This document shows, piece after piece, positions 1-10,100 of a DNA stretch of 64,000 nt (positions within the stretch are counted from its first letter, which is position 1; each line of letters starts with the position of its first letter). This stretch comes from Acidobacteriota bacterium (GTDB taxonomy: Bacteria; Acidobacteriota; Thermoanaerobaculia; Thermoanaerobaculales; Thermoanaerobaculaceae). The DNA is taken from the NCBI GenBank assembly GCA_016213675.1, contig JACQZW010000033.1, positions 62,001 through 126,000 on the forward strand, written 5' to 3'. Position numbers and translations under genes: made by a program. The notes under the pieces are model-generated. The model worked only from the letters and a program-made list of their open reading frames with translations, did no database searches and was not told the origin of the DNA.

Positions 1-1
1 C

Positions 2-2041
2 CAGCCCGGGCTGGTCGTTTCCAGGGAAACGATCATCGATACCGTGTGGGCCAAGGAGTTCATCGCCGATTCGGCCCTGGCCAGTGCCATCTCGGAGCTG
101 CGGAAGGCGCTCGGCGACGACCCCCAGAACCCCACCTACATCGAGACGATCCAGAAACGCGGCTACCGGCTCATGCAGCCTGTCGTGGTCGGATCCACGG
201 GGGCGGCGATCGCCCCGCCACCAGCCGCGCCGACGGCCCCGCCCCGAGCCCGCTCCTCGCGCGTCGCGCTCGTCGCGGCGGCGGCCGCCATCGTCGCGGC
301 GGCCTCGGTCGTCGGGGTGCTCGGCCGGCGCCAGGTGCCGGCCGAGGCCGTCAGACTGGCCGTGCAGCCTTTCGAGAACCTCGGCCCGGCCGAGACGGCG
401 TACTTCGCGGCGGGGATCACCGAGGAGATCACCGCCGGCCTCGCGGCGGTCCCCAGCCTGCACGTGGTGGTCGCAGGAATGGCCACTGGCCGGACGGCCG
501 GCTCCGACGCGACGCCGAGCGCCACGGCGGGCGGCGGGGCCTCCCACGTCCTGAGCGGTTCGGTCCGCTGGGCCGGTTCGGCAGATCCCGCAGGCGCGGT
601 CCGGATCACGCCCCGCCTCGTCAGGACCCGTGACGGCGCCACCGTGTGGTCGCGGGTGTACGAGCGGTCGGTGAAGGACGTCTTCGCGGTCCAGAGCGAG
701 ATCGCGCGAGAGGTCGCCCTCCACCTCGACGTCGTGCTGACGCTGGACCAGGCGAGCGGCCTCGAGACGGCCGGAACCTCGGACCCGGAGGCCCACGACG
801 CCTACCTTCGGGGACTTTACGACGCCAGCAACCTCGAGAGCGCGCAGGACCAGTTGCGGGCGGTCCGGCTGTTCGAGCAGGCCGCCGCCCGCGACTCGGC
901 CTACGCCGCCCCCTGGGTCGCGCTGGCCCGGACCAACGCGCTCGTCTACCACTTCGGCGCCGATCGCTCGCCGCAGCGTCTCGCCGCGGCGCGACAGGCC
1001 CGCGACCACCTGGCGGCAATCGGCCCCGACCGGCCCGAGGCGCTGGTCGCCTCGGCGTACGTGGCGTTCGCCGAGATGAGGGTCGCCGACGCGGCGGCCA
1101 GCATCGACGCTGCCGGGCCCGGCGCGCTGCACCCGTTCGGCCGGGGGTTCCGGGCAGACATCGCGCGCCGCCTCGGCCGCTTCGAGGAGGCACTCGAGCT
1201 GTACCGGGAGTGGCTCGACGCGTCGCCGCTCCGCGCCGCCTACGTGTACGAGCAGATGGGCGCCACCGCAGGCTTCCTCGGGCGGTGGGACGAGGCCGAC
1301 CAGGCGTACCAGGCGGCCGTGGCCCTCGATCCGGGACGGCACAACGTCTATCCCGCCAGGGCTCACGTCGTCCTGCTGTGGAAGCGGTCGCTCGCCGATG
1401 CGCGGGCCGTGCTCGATCTCGACCCGGTGGAGAGCTCGGGCTACCAGTTGTGCGAGCGCTGGCTGCTCGCCATCTGCGAGCGCGACTGGAGCTCGGCCGT
1501 CGCGCTGGCCGCCGAAATGCCCCCCGAGGGCGCCTGGACGGCAGCCCAGCGCGTCCCGACCTCGCTCGTCCTCGCCGAGACCTACCGGATCGCCGGTGAC
1601 GCCGAGGCGGCGCGCCGGGCGTTCGAGGCGAGCCGCGTCACGCTCGAGCGCGAGGTCGAGGAGAACCCGGAGGACTTCCGCCGATACGGCTCCCTCGGGC
1701 TCGCCTATGCCGGGCTCGGGCGGCGCGATGACGCGGTGCGGAGCTGCCAGCGGGCGCGGGCGATGTGTCCGGTGACCCGGGACGCGGTGCGCGGCGCGTT
1801 CTACCTCCACGACCTCGCGCTGACCCACGTGATGACGGGCGCGCTCGACGACGCGGCCGCGACGCTCGAGGAGCTCCTCTCCGGACCGCACCACCCCGGA
1901 CTCACACCGGTCCTCGACCTCGATCCCCGCTGGGCGCCGCTGCGCTCCCACCCCGCCTTCCCCCGCCTCCTGGCACTCGCCGGCGGCGAACCGAGGCAGA
2001 CGCCGGCGGCGAGCGCTCCGCTGCCTGCCGCGGCCCGCTGA
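2..2041 (+). CDS. CadC-like winged-helix regulator with TPR domain (5' truncated)
   Basis: The frame is open to the left edge, so the start lies outside the window. The first ~45 residues are the second half of a Trans_reg_C (OmpR/CadC-type) winged helix: the sequence shows VSRETIIDTVW, then SALASAISELRKALGDD and a terminal GYRL beta-hairpin. A proline/alanine-rich linker and one hydrophobic segment (VALVAAAAAIVAAASVVGVL) follow. After it comes a TolB-like domain (LAVQPFENLGP...GITEEITAGLA) and about 400 residues of TPR-type helical repeats. The design is a membrane-bound one-component regulator with a cytoplasmic DNA-binding head and a periplasmic TPR sensor. The target is unknown; the next gene downstream is a TonB receptor 770 bases away. 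Confidence 0.85.
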   Translation, partial: QPGLVVSRETIIDTVWAKEFIADSALASAISELRKALGDDPQNPTYIETIQKRGYRLMQPVVVGSTGAAIAPPPAAPTAPPRARSSRVALVAAAAAIVAAASVVGVLGRRQVPAEAVRLAVQPFENLGPAETAYFAAGITEEITAGLAAVPSLHVVVAGMATGRTAGSDATPSATAGGGASHVLSGSVRWAGSADPAGAVRITPRLVRTRDGATVWSRVYERSVKDVFAVQSEIAREVALHLDVVLTLDQASGLETAGTSDPEAHDAYLRGLYDASNLESAQDQLRAVRLFEQAAARDSAYAAPWVALARTNALVYHFGADRSPQRLAAARQARDHLAAIGPDRPEALVASAYVAFAEMRVADAAASIDAAGPGALHPFGRGFRADIARRLGRFEEALELYREWLDASPLRAAYVYEQMGATAGFLGRWDEADQAYQAAVALDPGRHNVYPARAHVVLLWKRSLADARAVLDLDPVESSGYQLCERWLLAICERDWSSAVALAAEMPPEGAWTAAQRVPTSLVLAETYRIAGDAEAARRAFEASRVTLEREVEENPEDFRRYGSLGLAYAGLGRRDDAVRSCQRARAMCPVTRDAVRGAFYLHDLALTHVMTGALDDAAATLEELLSGPHHPGLTPVLDLDPRWAPLRSHPAFPRLLALAGGEPRQTPAASAPLPAAAR

Positions 2042-2068
2042 CCCATACCTGCTCCCAGAAAAAGAGTA

Positions 2069-2092
2069 CCGGGGGTCGTGGCGGACCCCCGG
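2069..2092. terminator. GC-rich hairpin after the regulator gene
   Basis: A perfect 9-bp stem (CCGGGGGTC / GACCCCCGG) with loop GTGGCG begins 28 bases after the stop codon. On the plus strand no T-run follows. On the minus strand the stem is followed by TACTCTTTTTC, so it is a better terminator for leftward transcription. It may act in both directions. Confidence 0.5.
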
Positions 2093-2811
2093 GCGGAGGA
2101 AAAGGAGTGAGGCGAGACCGCGTCAGACCCCGTGGCCGGGGGGCGCACCGCTGGCAGTCGCGGTCATGGGAATCGGTGGCCGGTTGGCGTCGAGGCCCCC
2201 GCGGACCGGCACCAGGGCGCTCCGGCGGCCACCGCCTGCATCGCGCCGCGGGTCGTCCGGAATGGTTCCGCCGGTTCGAGTCGACCTCGTCATGCCGGCA
2301 AGGTCGTGCCTTGCCTCCCGTCCGTCCCCTCGTTCTCATCCGATTCCCGTCTGAGATTCCTCTGCTCCCCCTTCGGACGGCGTCCGCCCCCCGCCGCCGG
2401 CTCTCGCCGGCCGAGGCCCGTACGGGTCTCAGGACATGCGTCCGGATCGCCGGACACGTCACCGTTCTTGAGACGGCCGGGAAGCTCCTTGCCAGGCAAC
2501 CACTTCCCCGGTAGCGCGAAACACACTCCGGCAGCGTCCGACCCTCCGGATCGGTGTAAAATTCTGGCGATCTCCGCAACTCTAACCAACTGAACATGTT
2601 GCGCTGTTCGTGCCGAGTGGCAGCGTCCCTGCACCCGGTCGCCAGATCGCGGCACCTCGCCGGGCCCCGACGCGGCTGAACTTCGTGCAGCCGCGAGCCG
2701 CACGGCGAGAAAGGAGACCGAACAGTCGAGCCCAGGCGATGGTCCAGTTGGAACGTGGCGAAATCTCTGCGGGCCGGGGGGCCTACCGGAAGTCGAAACT
2801 TGGAGGATCCG
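2093..2811 (+). other. Long intergenic region upstream of the TonB receptor
   Basis: No convincing gene is seen in these ~720 bases. A possible -10 box (TGTAAAAT, 2555-2562) lies 250 bases before the receptor start but has no clear -35. The stretch is GC-rich, and open frames through it have arginine/proline-rich translations typical of non-coding high-GC DNA. A long regulated 5' leader is possible but nothing specific was recognised. Confidence 0.4.
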
Positions 2812-5700
2812 ATGAGGCGATCGTTGGTTTTCATCGCCAGTCTGCTGCTGGTCGCCGGCGCGGCATTCGCGCAGGAGACGACCGGCAACGTCAAGGGAAG
2901 CGTCACCTCGGAGGACGGCTTGGCCCTCCCCGGGGCCACCGTCACACTCGAGAACTCGAAGACAGGGTTGGAGCGCGTCGAGACGACCGATGCCCGGGGC
3001 GAGTTCCGCTTCATGGCCCTGGCCCCCGGATCGGGCTACTCGGTCATGGTCGCGCTCGACGGGTTCCAGACCTACCGGCAGTCGTTCTCGGTCACGCTCG
3101 GTTCGACGAGCACCGTGAACGTCGAGATGAAGTTCGGGACGTTCACCGAGGTCATGCAGGTGACCGCCGAGGCGCCGCTGGTCGACACGACCTCGACCGT
3201 CACCGGGATCACGGTCGGGACGGAGGACATCAACGCCTCGATTCCGCTGATGCGCGAGGCGACCCAGATCGCCATGCTCGCCCCGGCCACCATCGCGGGC
3301 GACCCGACGTTCAACACCGTCGGCGGCGGCCGCACCCCCGGGCAGAGCCTGGTCGCCATCGAGGGCTCGTCTGTAGCGGAGAACTCCTACCAGGTCAACG
3401 GCCTGAACGTCACGAACTTCCGTAACGGGCTCGGCGGCAGCTTCGTGCCGTTCGAGTTCATGGAGGAGGTCCAGGTCAAGACCGGCGGCTACGAGGCGGA
3501 GTTCGGCCGCGCCACCGGCGGCGTCATCAACATGATCACCAAGAGCGGGTCGAACACGTACCACGGCGCGGTCGACACGTACTACAACCCGAAGAACCTG
3601 CAGGAGCAGTCCCCCGACGCCTACAACGCGCCGAACCAGGCCGAGGACTCCGAGCTGCTCGAGGCCAACGCCTCCGTCGGCGGTGCGATCCTGAAGGACA
3701 AGTTGTTCTTCTACGCCTTCGGCACCTGGCGGGACTCCACCGACATGACGGCGTCGACCGGGCAGATCATCGTCGACAAAGGCGCCAACCCCTATTACGG
3801 CGGCAAGCTCGATTGGAGCATCACGCCGAGCCACCGATTCGAAGGGACCTACTTCACCGACACCGTCGACCTCGACCGGACGCTCTACGGACTGAACGAC
3901 GACTACAGCTTCTCCGACGCCGTCGGCACCGGCATCCTGTCCCGCGGCGGGGAGAACTACATCGGCAAGTACGTCGGGATCTTCAGCGACAACTTCCTCG
4001 TCAGCGCCCAGTACGGCGTCAACAAGTTCGACCGGACCGACGCCTCGCCTGCCGACAGCGTCTGCCCCTACGCCTACGACAGCCGCCAGGGGGGCCTCGA
4101 CCCGCTCGGCTGCTGGGTCAACGCGCAGGGGACCACGGCGCTGGACGAGCGCCAGGCGAGCCGCGTCGACGCCGACCTCTTCCTCGGCAATCACAGCCTG
4201 CGGGCCGGCATCGACGTCGAGAAGGCCACCTCGGCGGACATGTCGTCCTACTCGGGCGGCATCTACTACCGCTACTACCTGTCCGGCACCACCCAGTTCC
4301 CGCAGATCCCCGCCGGGACCGAGGTCGTCAGGGTACGGCACTACGACACCGGCGGCTCCTTCGACGTCTTGACCAACGCCGCCTACGTCCAGGACTCGTG
4401 GCGAGCGCTGCCGAACCTCACCCTCAACCTCGGCCTGCGCTGGGAGGAGTTCGACAACCGGAACGCCGCGGGCGAGTCCTTCATCAAGATCACCGACCAG
4501 TACGCGCCGCGCCTCGGCGCGGTGTGGGACGTCGCCGGCAACGGCAGGTCCAAGGTCTTCGGCAGCCTCGGCCTGTACTACCTGCCGATCGCCTCGAACA
4601 CCAACATCCGACAGGCCGGCCTGGAGTTCTTCGACGAGGCGTACTACACCTTCTCGGGCGGCGTCAACGCGGACGGGTCGCCGGGCCAGCTCGGGGAGCA
4701 GCTCCAGTACACGCTCATCTCCCCCGGCACCATCCCCGACCCTCGCACCAACCGTGCCGACACGCTGGACCCGATGTCGCAGTACGAGCTGATCATCGGC
4801 TTTGAGCAGATGCTCGACGACAACTGGATGATCGGCATCCGCGGCACCGGGCGGAAGTTCAACAAGGTCATCGAGGACATCACGCTCGACAAGGCGCTCT
4901 GGGAGGTCTACGGGGTCGAGTGCTACGCCCCGGAGAACATCGGTCAGTGCGCGCACGCCTACCGCCTCGTCAACCCGGGCGAGGCGTTCACCGGCTACTA
5001 CGACCTCAACGACGACGGTGAGCTCGATCCCATCTCCTTCACCGCCGACCAGCTCGGCTACCCCAAGCCCGACCGGACCTACTACTCGGTCGAGCTCACG
5101 GCCCGGCGGCGCTTCGCCGACCGGTGGATGTTCATGGGTTCCTACACCTGGTCGCACAGCTACGGCAACTACGAGGGGTACGTCAACTCCGACCTCGGCC
5201 AGGACGACGCCGGCATCACCCAGACCTTCGACTTCGCCGCCTTCTCCGAGCACGGCAACGGCAACCTCCCCAACGACCGGCGCCACAACCTCAAGCTGTT
5301 CGGCTCCTACGCCTTCGACTTCGGCCTCCAGGTCGGCGGCAACGCCTCCTACCGCAGCGGCCGGCCGGTCAACGGGTTCGGGGTCCACCCCACCGACCTG
5401 TGGGCGCAGCGGTACGGCTCCTTCGCCTTCTACAACCACGGCGAGCCCTGTGCGCGCGGCTGCGGCGGCACCACGGACTCGGTGTGGGGCCTGGACCTGA
5501 TGGCGAAGTACGACGTCAAGCTCGGCGGGATGTCGGCCTACGTCAGGGCAGACGTGTTCAACGTCTTCAACCAGGACGCGGTCACCGAGGTCGACGAGTT
5601 CGCCGAGTACAACTCGAGCGCCACCAACCCGGACTACGGGAAGGCGATCGGCTACCAAAGCCCGCGCCGCGTGCGTTTCGGCGTCGGAATCAAGTTCTAG
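2812..5700 (+). CDS. TonB-dependent receptor, Oar-like, with carboxypeptidase-regulatory domain
   Basis: 962 residues. The ATG at 2812 was chosen because GGAGG lies five bases upstream and it gives a clean Sec signal peptide (MRRSLVFIASLLLVAGAAFAQ); the frame is open 19 codons further up. Residues ~22-105 form a CarboxypepD_reg-like beta-sandwich (GNVKGSVTSEDGLALPGATVTLEN). A plug domain follows (~110-240, ending in GGYEAEFGRATGGVINMITKSG, typical of plugs). The rest is a beta-barrel rich in aromatic/polar alternation, and the protein ends in Phe (VRFGVGIKF), the usual outer-membrane insertion signal. The family imports large substrates across the outer membrane using TonB energy. The substrate cannot be read from sequence, and no inner-membrane transporter is adjacent. 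A strong terminator follows. Confidence 0.93.
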   Translation: MRRSLVFIASLLLVAGAAFAQETTGNVKGSVTSEDGLALPGATVTLENSKTGLERVETTDARGEFRFMALAPGSGYSVMVALDGFQTYRQSFSVTLGSTSTVNVEMKFGTFTEVMQVTAEAPLVDTTSTVTGITVGTEDINASIPLMREATQIAMLAPATIAGDPTFNTVGGGRTPGQSLVAIEGSSVAENSYQVNGLNVTNFRNGLGGSFVPFEFMEEVQVKTGGYEAEFGRATGGVINMITKSGSNTYHGAVDTYYNPKNLQEQSPDAYNAPNQAEDSELLEANASVGGAILKDKLFFYAFGTWRDSTDMTASTGQIIVDKGANPYYGGKLDWSITPSHRFEGTYFTDTVDLDRTLYGLNDDYSFSDAVGTGILSRGGENYIGKYVGIFSDNFLVSAQYGVNKFDRTDASPADSVCPYAYDSRQGGLDPLGCWVNAQGTTALDERQASRVDADLFLGNHSLRAGIDVEKATSADMSSYSGGIYYRYYLSGTTQFPQIPAGTEVVRVRHYDTGGSFDVLTNAAYVQDSWRALPNLTLNLGLRWEEFDNRNAAGESFIKITDQYAPRLGAVWDVAGNGRSKVFGSLGLYYLPIASNTNIRQAGLEFFDEAYYTFSGGVNADGSPGQLGEQLQYTLISPGTIPDPRTNRADTLDPMSQYELIIGFEQMLDDNWMIGIRGTGRKFNKVIEDITLDKALWEVYGVECYAPENIGQCAHAYRLVNPGEAFTGYYDLNDDGELDPISFTADQLGYPKPDRTYYSVELTARRRFADRWMFMGSYTWSHSYGNYEGYVNSDLGQDDAGITQTFDFAAFSEHGNGNLPNDRRHNLKLFGSYAFDFGLQVGGNASYRSGRPVNGFGVHPTDLWAQRYGSFAFYNHGEPCARGCGGTTDSVWGLDLMAKYDVKLGGMSAYVRADVFNVFNQDAVTEVDEFAEYNSSATNPDYGKAIGYQSPRRVRFGVGIKF

Positions 5701-5734
5701 CCAGCGACACGGGCCGATTCACGTTCGGACCTTC

Positions 5735-5764
5735 GTCCTGCCCGGCGACCTCGCCGGGCAGGAC
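5735..5764 (+). terminator. Rho-independent-type terminator of the TonB receptor gene
   Basis: A perfect inverted repeat, GTCCTGCCCGGCGA / TCGCCGGGCAGGAC, is separated by two bases and followed by CTTCTC. It starts 35 bases after the stop codon. Confidence 0.75.
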
Positions 5765-5854
5765 CTTCTCGGCCCCTGAGCCGCGGGCCGAGCCGTGCCG
5801 GGCATAGGTCCGGGACACGGGTCGTTAACGACCTCGGGCGAGGCGGAGGGACAC

Positions 5855-6847
5855 GTGCAGGAAGCGAAGGCGTTCGTGACCGGGGCGACCGGGTTCATCG
5901 GCATGAACCTCGCGGAGGTCTTGCGGGCCGCCGGTTGGCGGGTCACCGCACTGGTCCGACCGGGGGCGCGGACCGAGCCGCTCGCCCGGCTCGGCGTGTC
6001 GTTCGCCGAGGGCGACATCACCGACCGTGACAGCCTGGCGCGCGCGATTCCCCACGGCGTCGACTGCGTCTTCCACGTCGCGGCGAGCACCTCGATGTGG
6101 TCTCGCACTGCGGCCGAGCTCGAGCGGATCAACGCCGGCGGCACCCGCAACGTCGTCGAGGCCGCCCTGCAGCGCGGCGCCCGAAGGTTGGTCCACACCT
6201 CGAGCGTGGCGGCCTATGGCTTCCACCCTGGGCGCATCGCCGAGGACACCCCGCAACTCGGTGCCGACTCGTGGATCGGCTACTTCCGCACCAAGGCGCT
6301 CGCCGAGCGCGAGGTCAGGGCCGGCATCGAGCGCGGGCTCGACGCGGTGATCCTGAACCCGGTCCACGTCCTCGGGCGCCACGACCGCGGCAACTGGTCG
6401 CGCCTGGTCGTGATGACGGCGCAGGGCAGGCTGCCCGGCATCCCGCCCGGTTCCGGCTCGTTCTGCCACGGCGCGGAGGTCGCGCGCGTCCACCTCGCCG
6501 CCGCCGAGCGCGGCCGTCGAGGCGCCAACTACCTGCTCGGCGGCGTCGACGCGACGTTCCTCGACCTGGTCCGGACGATCGGCGAGGTCACCGGCCGACG
6601 CGTCCCGGCCCGGGTCGCCCCCGCGGCGCTGCTGCGCGCCGTCGGTCGTGTCTCGCAGTGGTGGTCGTACGTCTCGAGGCGCGAGCCCGACATGACCCCC
6701 GAGGGCGTGGCCATCGCATGCGCCCGAGTCCACGCCGACTCGAGCCGTGCGGTCCGGGAGCTCGGCTACCGCGAGGTCCCGCTCCGCACGATCGTCGAGG
6801 ACTCCGTGACCTGGCTGCGCGCCGAGGGGCTGCTCGACCGCCGCTGA
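5855..6847 (+). CDS. NAD-dependent epimerase/dehydratase (extended SDR)
   Basis: 330 residues. The GTG at 5855 is preferred: GGAGGG lies four bases upstream and the Rossmann motif then falls at the N-terminus (AFVTGATGFIGMNLAEVL, GxxGxxG). An acidic DIT motif follows the second strand. HTSSVAAYG carries the active-site Ser. The expected YxxxK is not intact: the frame has YFRTK after GADSWIG, which does fit Y-x-x-x-K, so the catalytic pair is probably present. It resembles dihydroflavonol-4-reductase/3-beta-HSD type enzymes acting on sugar or lipid alcohols. It stands alone between two large secreted-protein genes, so the substrate is not inferable. Confidence 0.85.
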   Translation: MQEAKAFVTGATGFIGMNLAEVLRAAGWRVTALVRPGARTEPLARLGVSFAEGDITDRDSLARAIPHGVDCVFHVAASTSMWSRTAAELERINAGGTRNVVEAALQRGARRLVHTSSVAAYGFHPGRIAEDTPQLGADSWIGYFRTKALAEREVRAGIERGLDAVILNPVHVLGRHDRGNWSRLVVMTAQGRLPGIPPGSGSFCHGAEVARVHLAAAERGRRGANYLLGGVDATFLDLVRTIGEVTGRRVPARVAPAALLRAVGRVSQWWSYVSRREPDMTPEGVAIACARVHADSSRAVRELGYREVPLRTIVEDSVTWLRAEGLLDRR

Positions 6848-6917
6848 CGGCTCGTCACGAGCCTGCGGCACGGCCGGCCGGACCGGCGGTCCTTCGTCGC
6901 GCCGCCTTCACATTCCC

Positions 6918-6941
6918 TTGACACGGTCACGGGACTATACT
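6918..6941 (+). promoter_or_regulatory. Weak promoter candidate upstream of the secreted nuclease gene
   Basis: TTGACA (6918-6923) and TATACT (6936-6941) are both near consensus but only 12 bases apart, too short for ordinary sigma-70 use. TATACT alone could be a -10. The 264-base gap before the next gene otherwise shows no feature. Confidence 0.25.
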
Positions 6942-7111
6942 GCCCACCTTGCGTCACGCCACACCTGCCTCGCGTGCGCGAGAGTCCGGGGAGGACAGGC
7001 CGCACCGTGCCGAACGTTCCGCACAGCCGTGCACTTCGCAGTCCCTCGACCTCGCCCGGCGTGTCCGCGACAACCGACCTCTCGAACCCAACCACCTTGC
7101 AAGGGGGAGTC

Positions 7112-10100
7112 ATGAAGACCCACACCGGCCGGTCCACCGCGATCCGTAACGTCGATCGCACCGCGCTCGCGGCGCTCGTGCTCGTCACGGCGCTCGTCCT
7201 CGCCGCCAGCCCCGCGGTCGCCGACTCGACGCCCCAGACGCTGCCGTTCTCACAGAACTGGGCGAACACCGGCTTGATCACGACCAACGACGTCTGGACC
7301 GGGGTCGCCGGGATCGAGGGGTTCCGAGGTGACGGCATCACCGGATCGACCGGCGTCGACCCGCAGACGTTGCTGGCTGCTGACGATCCGGGCGTCCTGG
7401 ACGTGAACGCCAACCAGACGAACCCCCTGACGTTCACGACGGGCGGCGCCACGGAGTTCGAGCTCACCAACCCCGTGGTCGCCCTGGCGGGAAGCGGGAC
7501 CGCCGACGCCCCCTACCTCAAGCTGTACCTGAACACGACCGGGGCGACCGGCGTGACCATCCACTACAACGTTCGAGACATCGAGGCCGGGCCCGACGAC
7601 GCCGTTCAGCAGGTCGCCTTGCATTACCGGGTCGGAGCCACCGGGACGTTCACCAACGTCGCCGGTGCCTACGTGGCCGACGCCACGACGACCGGCACCG
7701 ACACGCAGGTCACCAACGTCTGTGCCGTCCTTCCTGCCGCCGCGGACAACCTTGCGCTGGTCCAGGTCCGCATCATGACCACCAACGCGGCTGGCAACGA
7801 CGAGTTCGTCGGCATCGACGACATCCTCGTCGACACCGCGGGCTGCACCCCGGCCGACGCGGCGCCCGAGGTCTCGAGCACGACGCCGACCAACGGCGCG
7901 ACCGGCGTGGCCCTTGCCTCCAACATCGACATCACCTTCTCCGAGCCGGTCAACGTGACCGGGACCTGGTTCACGATCTCGTGCGCGTCCTCCGGCGCCC
8001 ACACGGCGACGGTGACCGGCGGTCCGACGACGTTCACCCTCGACCCCGACAGCGACTTCGTGAACGACGAGACCTGCACCGTGACCGTCGAGGCCGACCT
8101 CGTCACCGACCAGGACACCAACGACCCGCCGGACAACATGGCGGCCGACTACGCGTTCTCCTTCACGACCGTGGCCATCGTGCCGGCGCTGTCGATCGAC
8201 GACGTCACCGTCACCGAGGGCGACGGCGGCACCGTGACCGCGTCGTTCACCGTCAGCTCGGTGCCGGCGCCGACCGGGACGGTCACGTTCGATTACGCAA
8301 CCGCAGACGGGACGACGAACCCGGCGACCGCCGGGTCGGACTACGTCGCGATCCCGACGACCAGCGGCAGCATCGACGCCGCGAACCCGACCTTCACCAT
8401 CAACGTGACGGTCAACGGCGACACCGCCCTCGAGCCCAACGAGACGTTCTTCGTCAACCTGTCAAACCCGGCCGGGGCAACCATCGGCGACGGCCAGGGC
8501 GTCGGCACGATCACCAACGACGACTTCACGCCGATCCACGACATCCAGGGCCCCGGCCTCACCTCGCCGCTGTCCGGCTCGGTGACCACCCAGGGCATCG
8601 TCACGGCGCGCAAGAGCAACGGCTTCTTCATCCAGGCGCCCGAGGCGGAGTACGACGCCGACCCGACCACCTCCGAGGGCATATACGACTACACGACCTC
8701 GGCGCCGCCGGCCGACGCGGCCGTCGGTGCCCGCGTCCAGGTCGTCGGGACGATCTCGGATTTCGTGCCGCCGTCCGACCCGCTACAGGCCCCGGTCACC
8801 GAGCTGACCGGCCCGGTCGTGACCCAGCTCTCGACCGGCAACGCGCTCCCCGGACCGATCGTCCTCACTGCCGCCGACACGCCGCCCGGCTCTGCGCTCG
8901 AGGTGCTCGAGCGCTTCGAGGGGATGCGCGTCACCGCCGACTCGTTCACGGTCGTTGCCGGCAACCTCGGCAACCTCAGCGAGGCGAACGCCACCTCCAC
9001 GGCGCGCAACTACTTCTGGGCCACCATCACCGGCGTCGCTCGGCCGTTCCGCGAGACCGGCATCGAGGTCCCGAACCCGGTCCTCACGTGCGCCGCGGGA
9101 AGCGGTTGCGCGATCCCCAGCTTCGACAGCAACGCCGAGATCTTCGAGATCACGAGCACCGGCCAGACCGGTGCCGCGCTCATCGACACCCGGGTGGGCG
9201 CCACCCTCACCGGTCTCGTCGGGCCGCTCGACTACACGTTCCGCTTCTGGACGATCTATCCCGACCCGTCACCGGCACCCGTCGTCACGGGCGGCATCAC
9301 GCCGACGACCGTGCCGGCCGCAAGCACGTTCGAGTTCACGGTGGCCTCGTGGAACCTGCAGCGCTTCTATGACACGTTCAACGATCCGGCGACCAGTGAC
9401 GTCCAGCTCACCGCGATCGCCTACGCGAACCGCCTCAATAAGGCCTCGCTTGCGATCCGCAACTCGATGAACTTCCCCGACATCATCGCCGTCGCGGAGG
9501 CCGAAAGCGCGGGGGTCTTGGCGGATCTGGCGGCCAAGATCGACAGCGACGCAGTGGCCAACTCGCAGCCCGTCCCGAGCTACATGGCCCATCTCGCGGA
9601 GGGGAACGACATCGGTGGGATCGACGTCGGGTTCTTGATCAAGCGGGCGATCGTCCATGACACGACCCCGCGGGTGGCGTACGACGCACTCATCCAGGAG
9701 AATCAGGCCGAGACGTGGATCGACCCGAGTGACAACCTCCCGCACCTGCTCAACGACCGGCCGCCGCTCCGCCTCAGTGCGACCGTTCACCACCCCAACG
9801 GCTCGTCATTCGCCGTAACGGTCATCGCCAACCACCTCCGCTCTCTGAACGGGATCGAGGACGAAACCCCGGACGGCTTGACGACGGTCGGCAACCGCGT
9901 GCGGCAGAAGCGCAACGCCCAGGCCGTCTCGCTCGCCAACCTCGTCCAGGCGCGCCAGATCGCGAACCCCGCCGAACGGATCATCGTCCTCGGCGACTTC
10001 AACGCCTTCCAGATCAGCGACGGCTACGTCGACGTGATGGCGACCATCAAGGGCACTCCGACGGCGAACACGCAGGTCGTGGTCGCGGCGTCCGACCTCG

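Noticed and set aside
2290-5658. A minus-strand open frame of more than 1,100 codons opposite the TonB receptor, and similar long antisense frames elsewhere
   Set aside because: The plus strand encodes a clear receptor with signal peptide and plug. Antisense frames stay open because of the very high GC content; their translations are Val/Asp/Gly/Arg-rich with no domains.
6918-6941. A confident sigma-70 promoter before the secreted nuclease gene
   Set aside because: TTGACA and TATACT are only 12 bases apart; kept as a low-confidence candidate.
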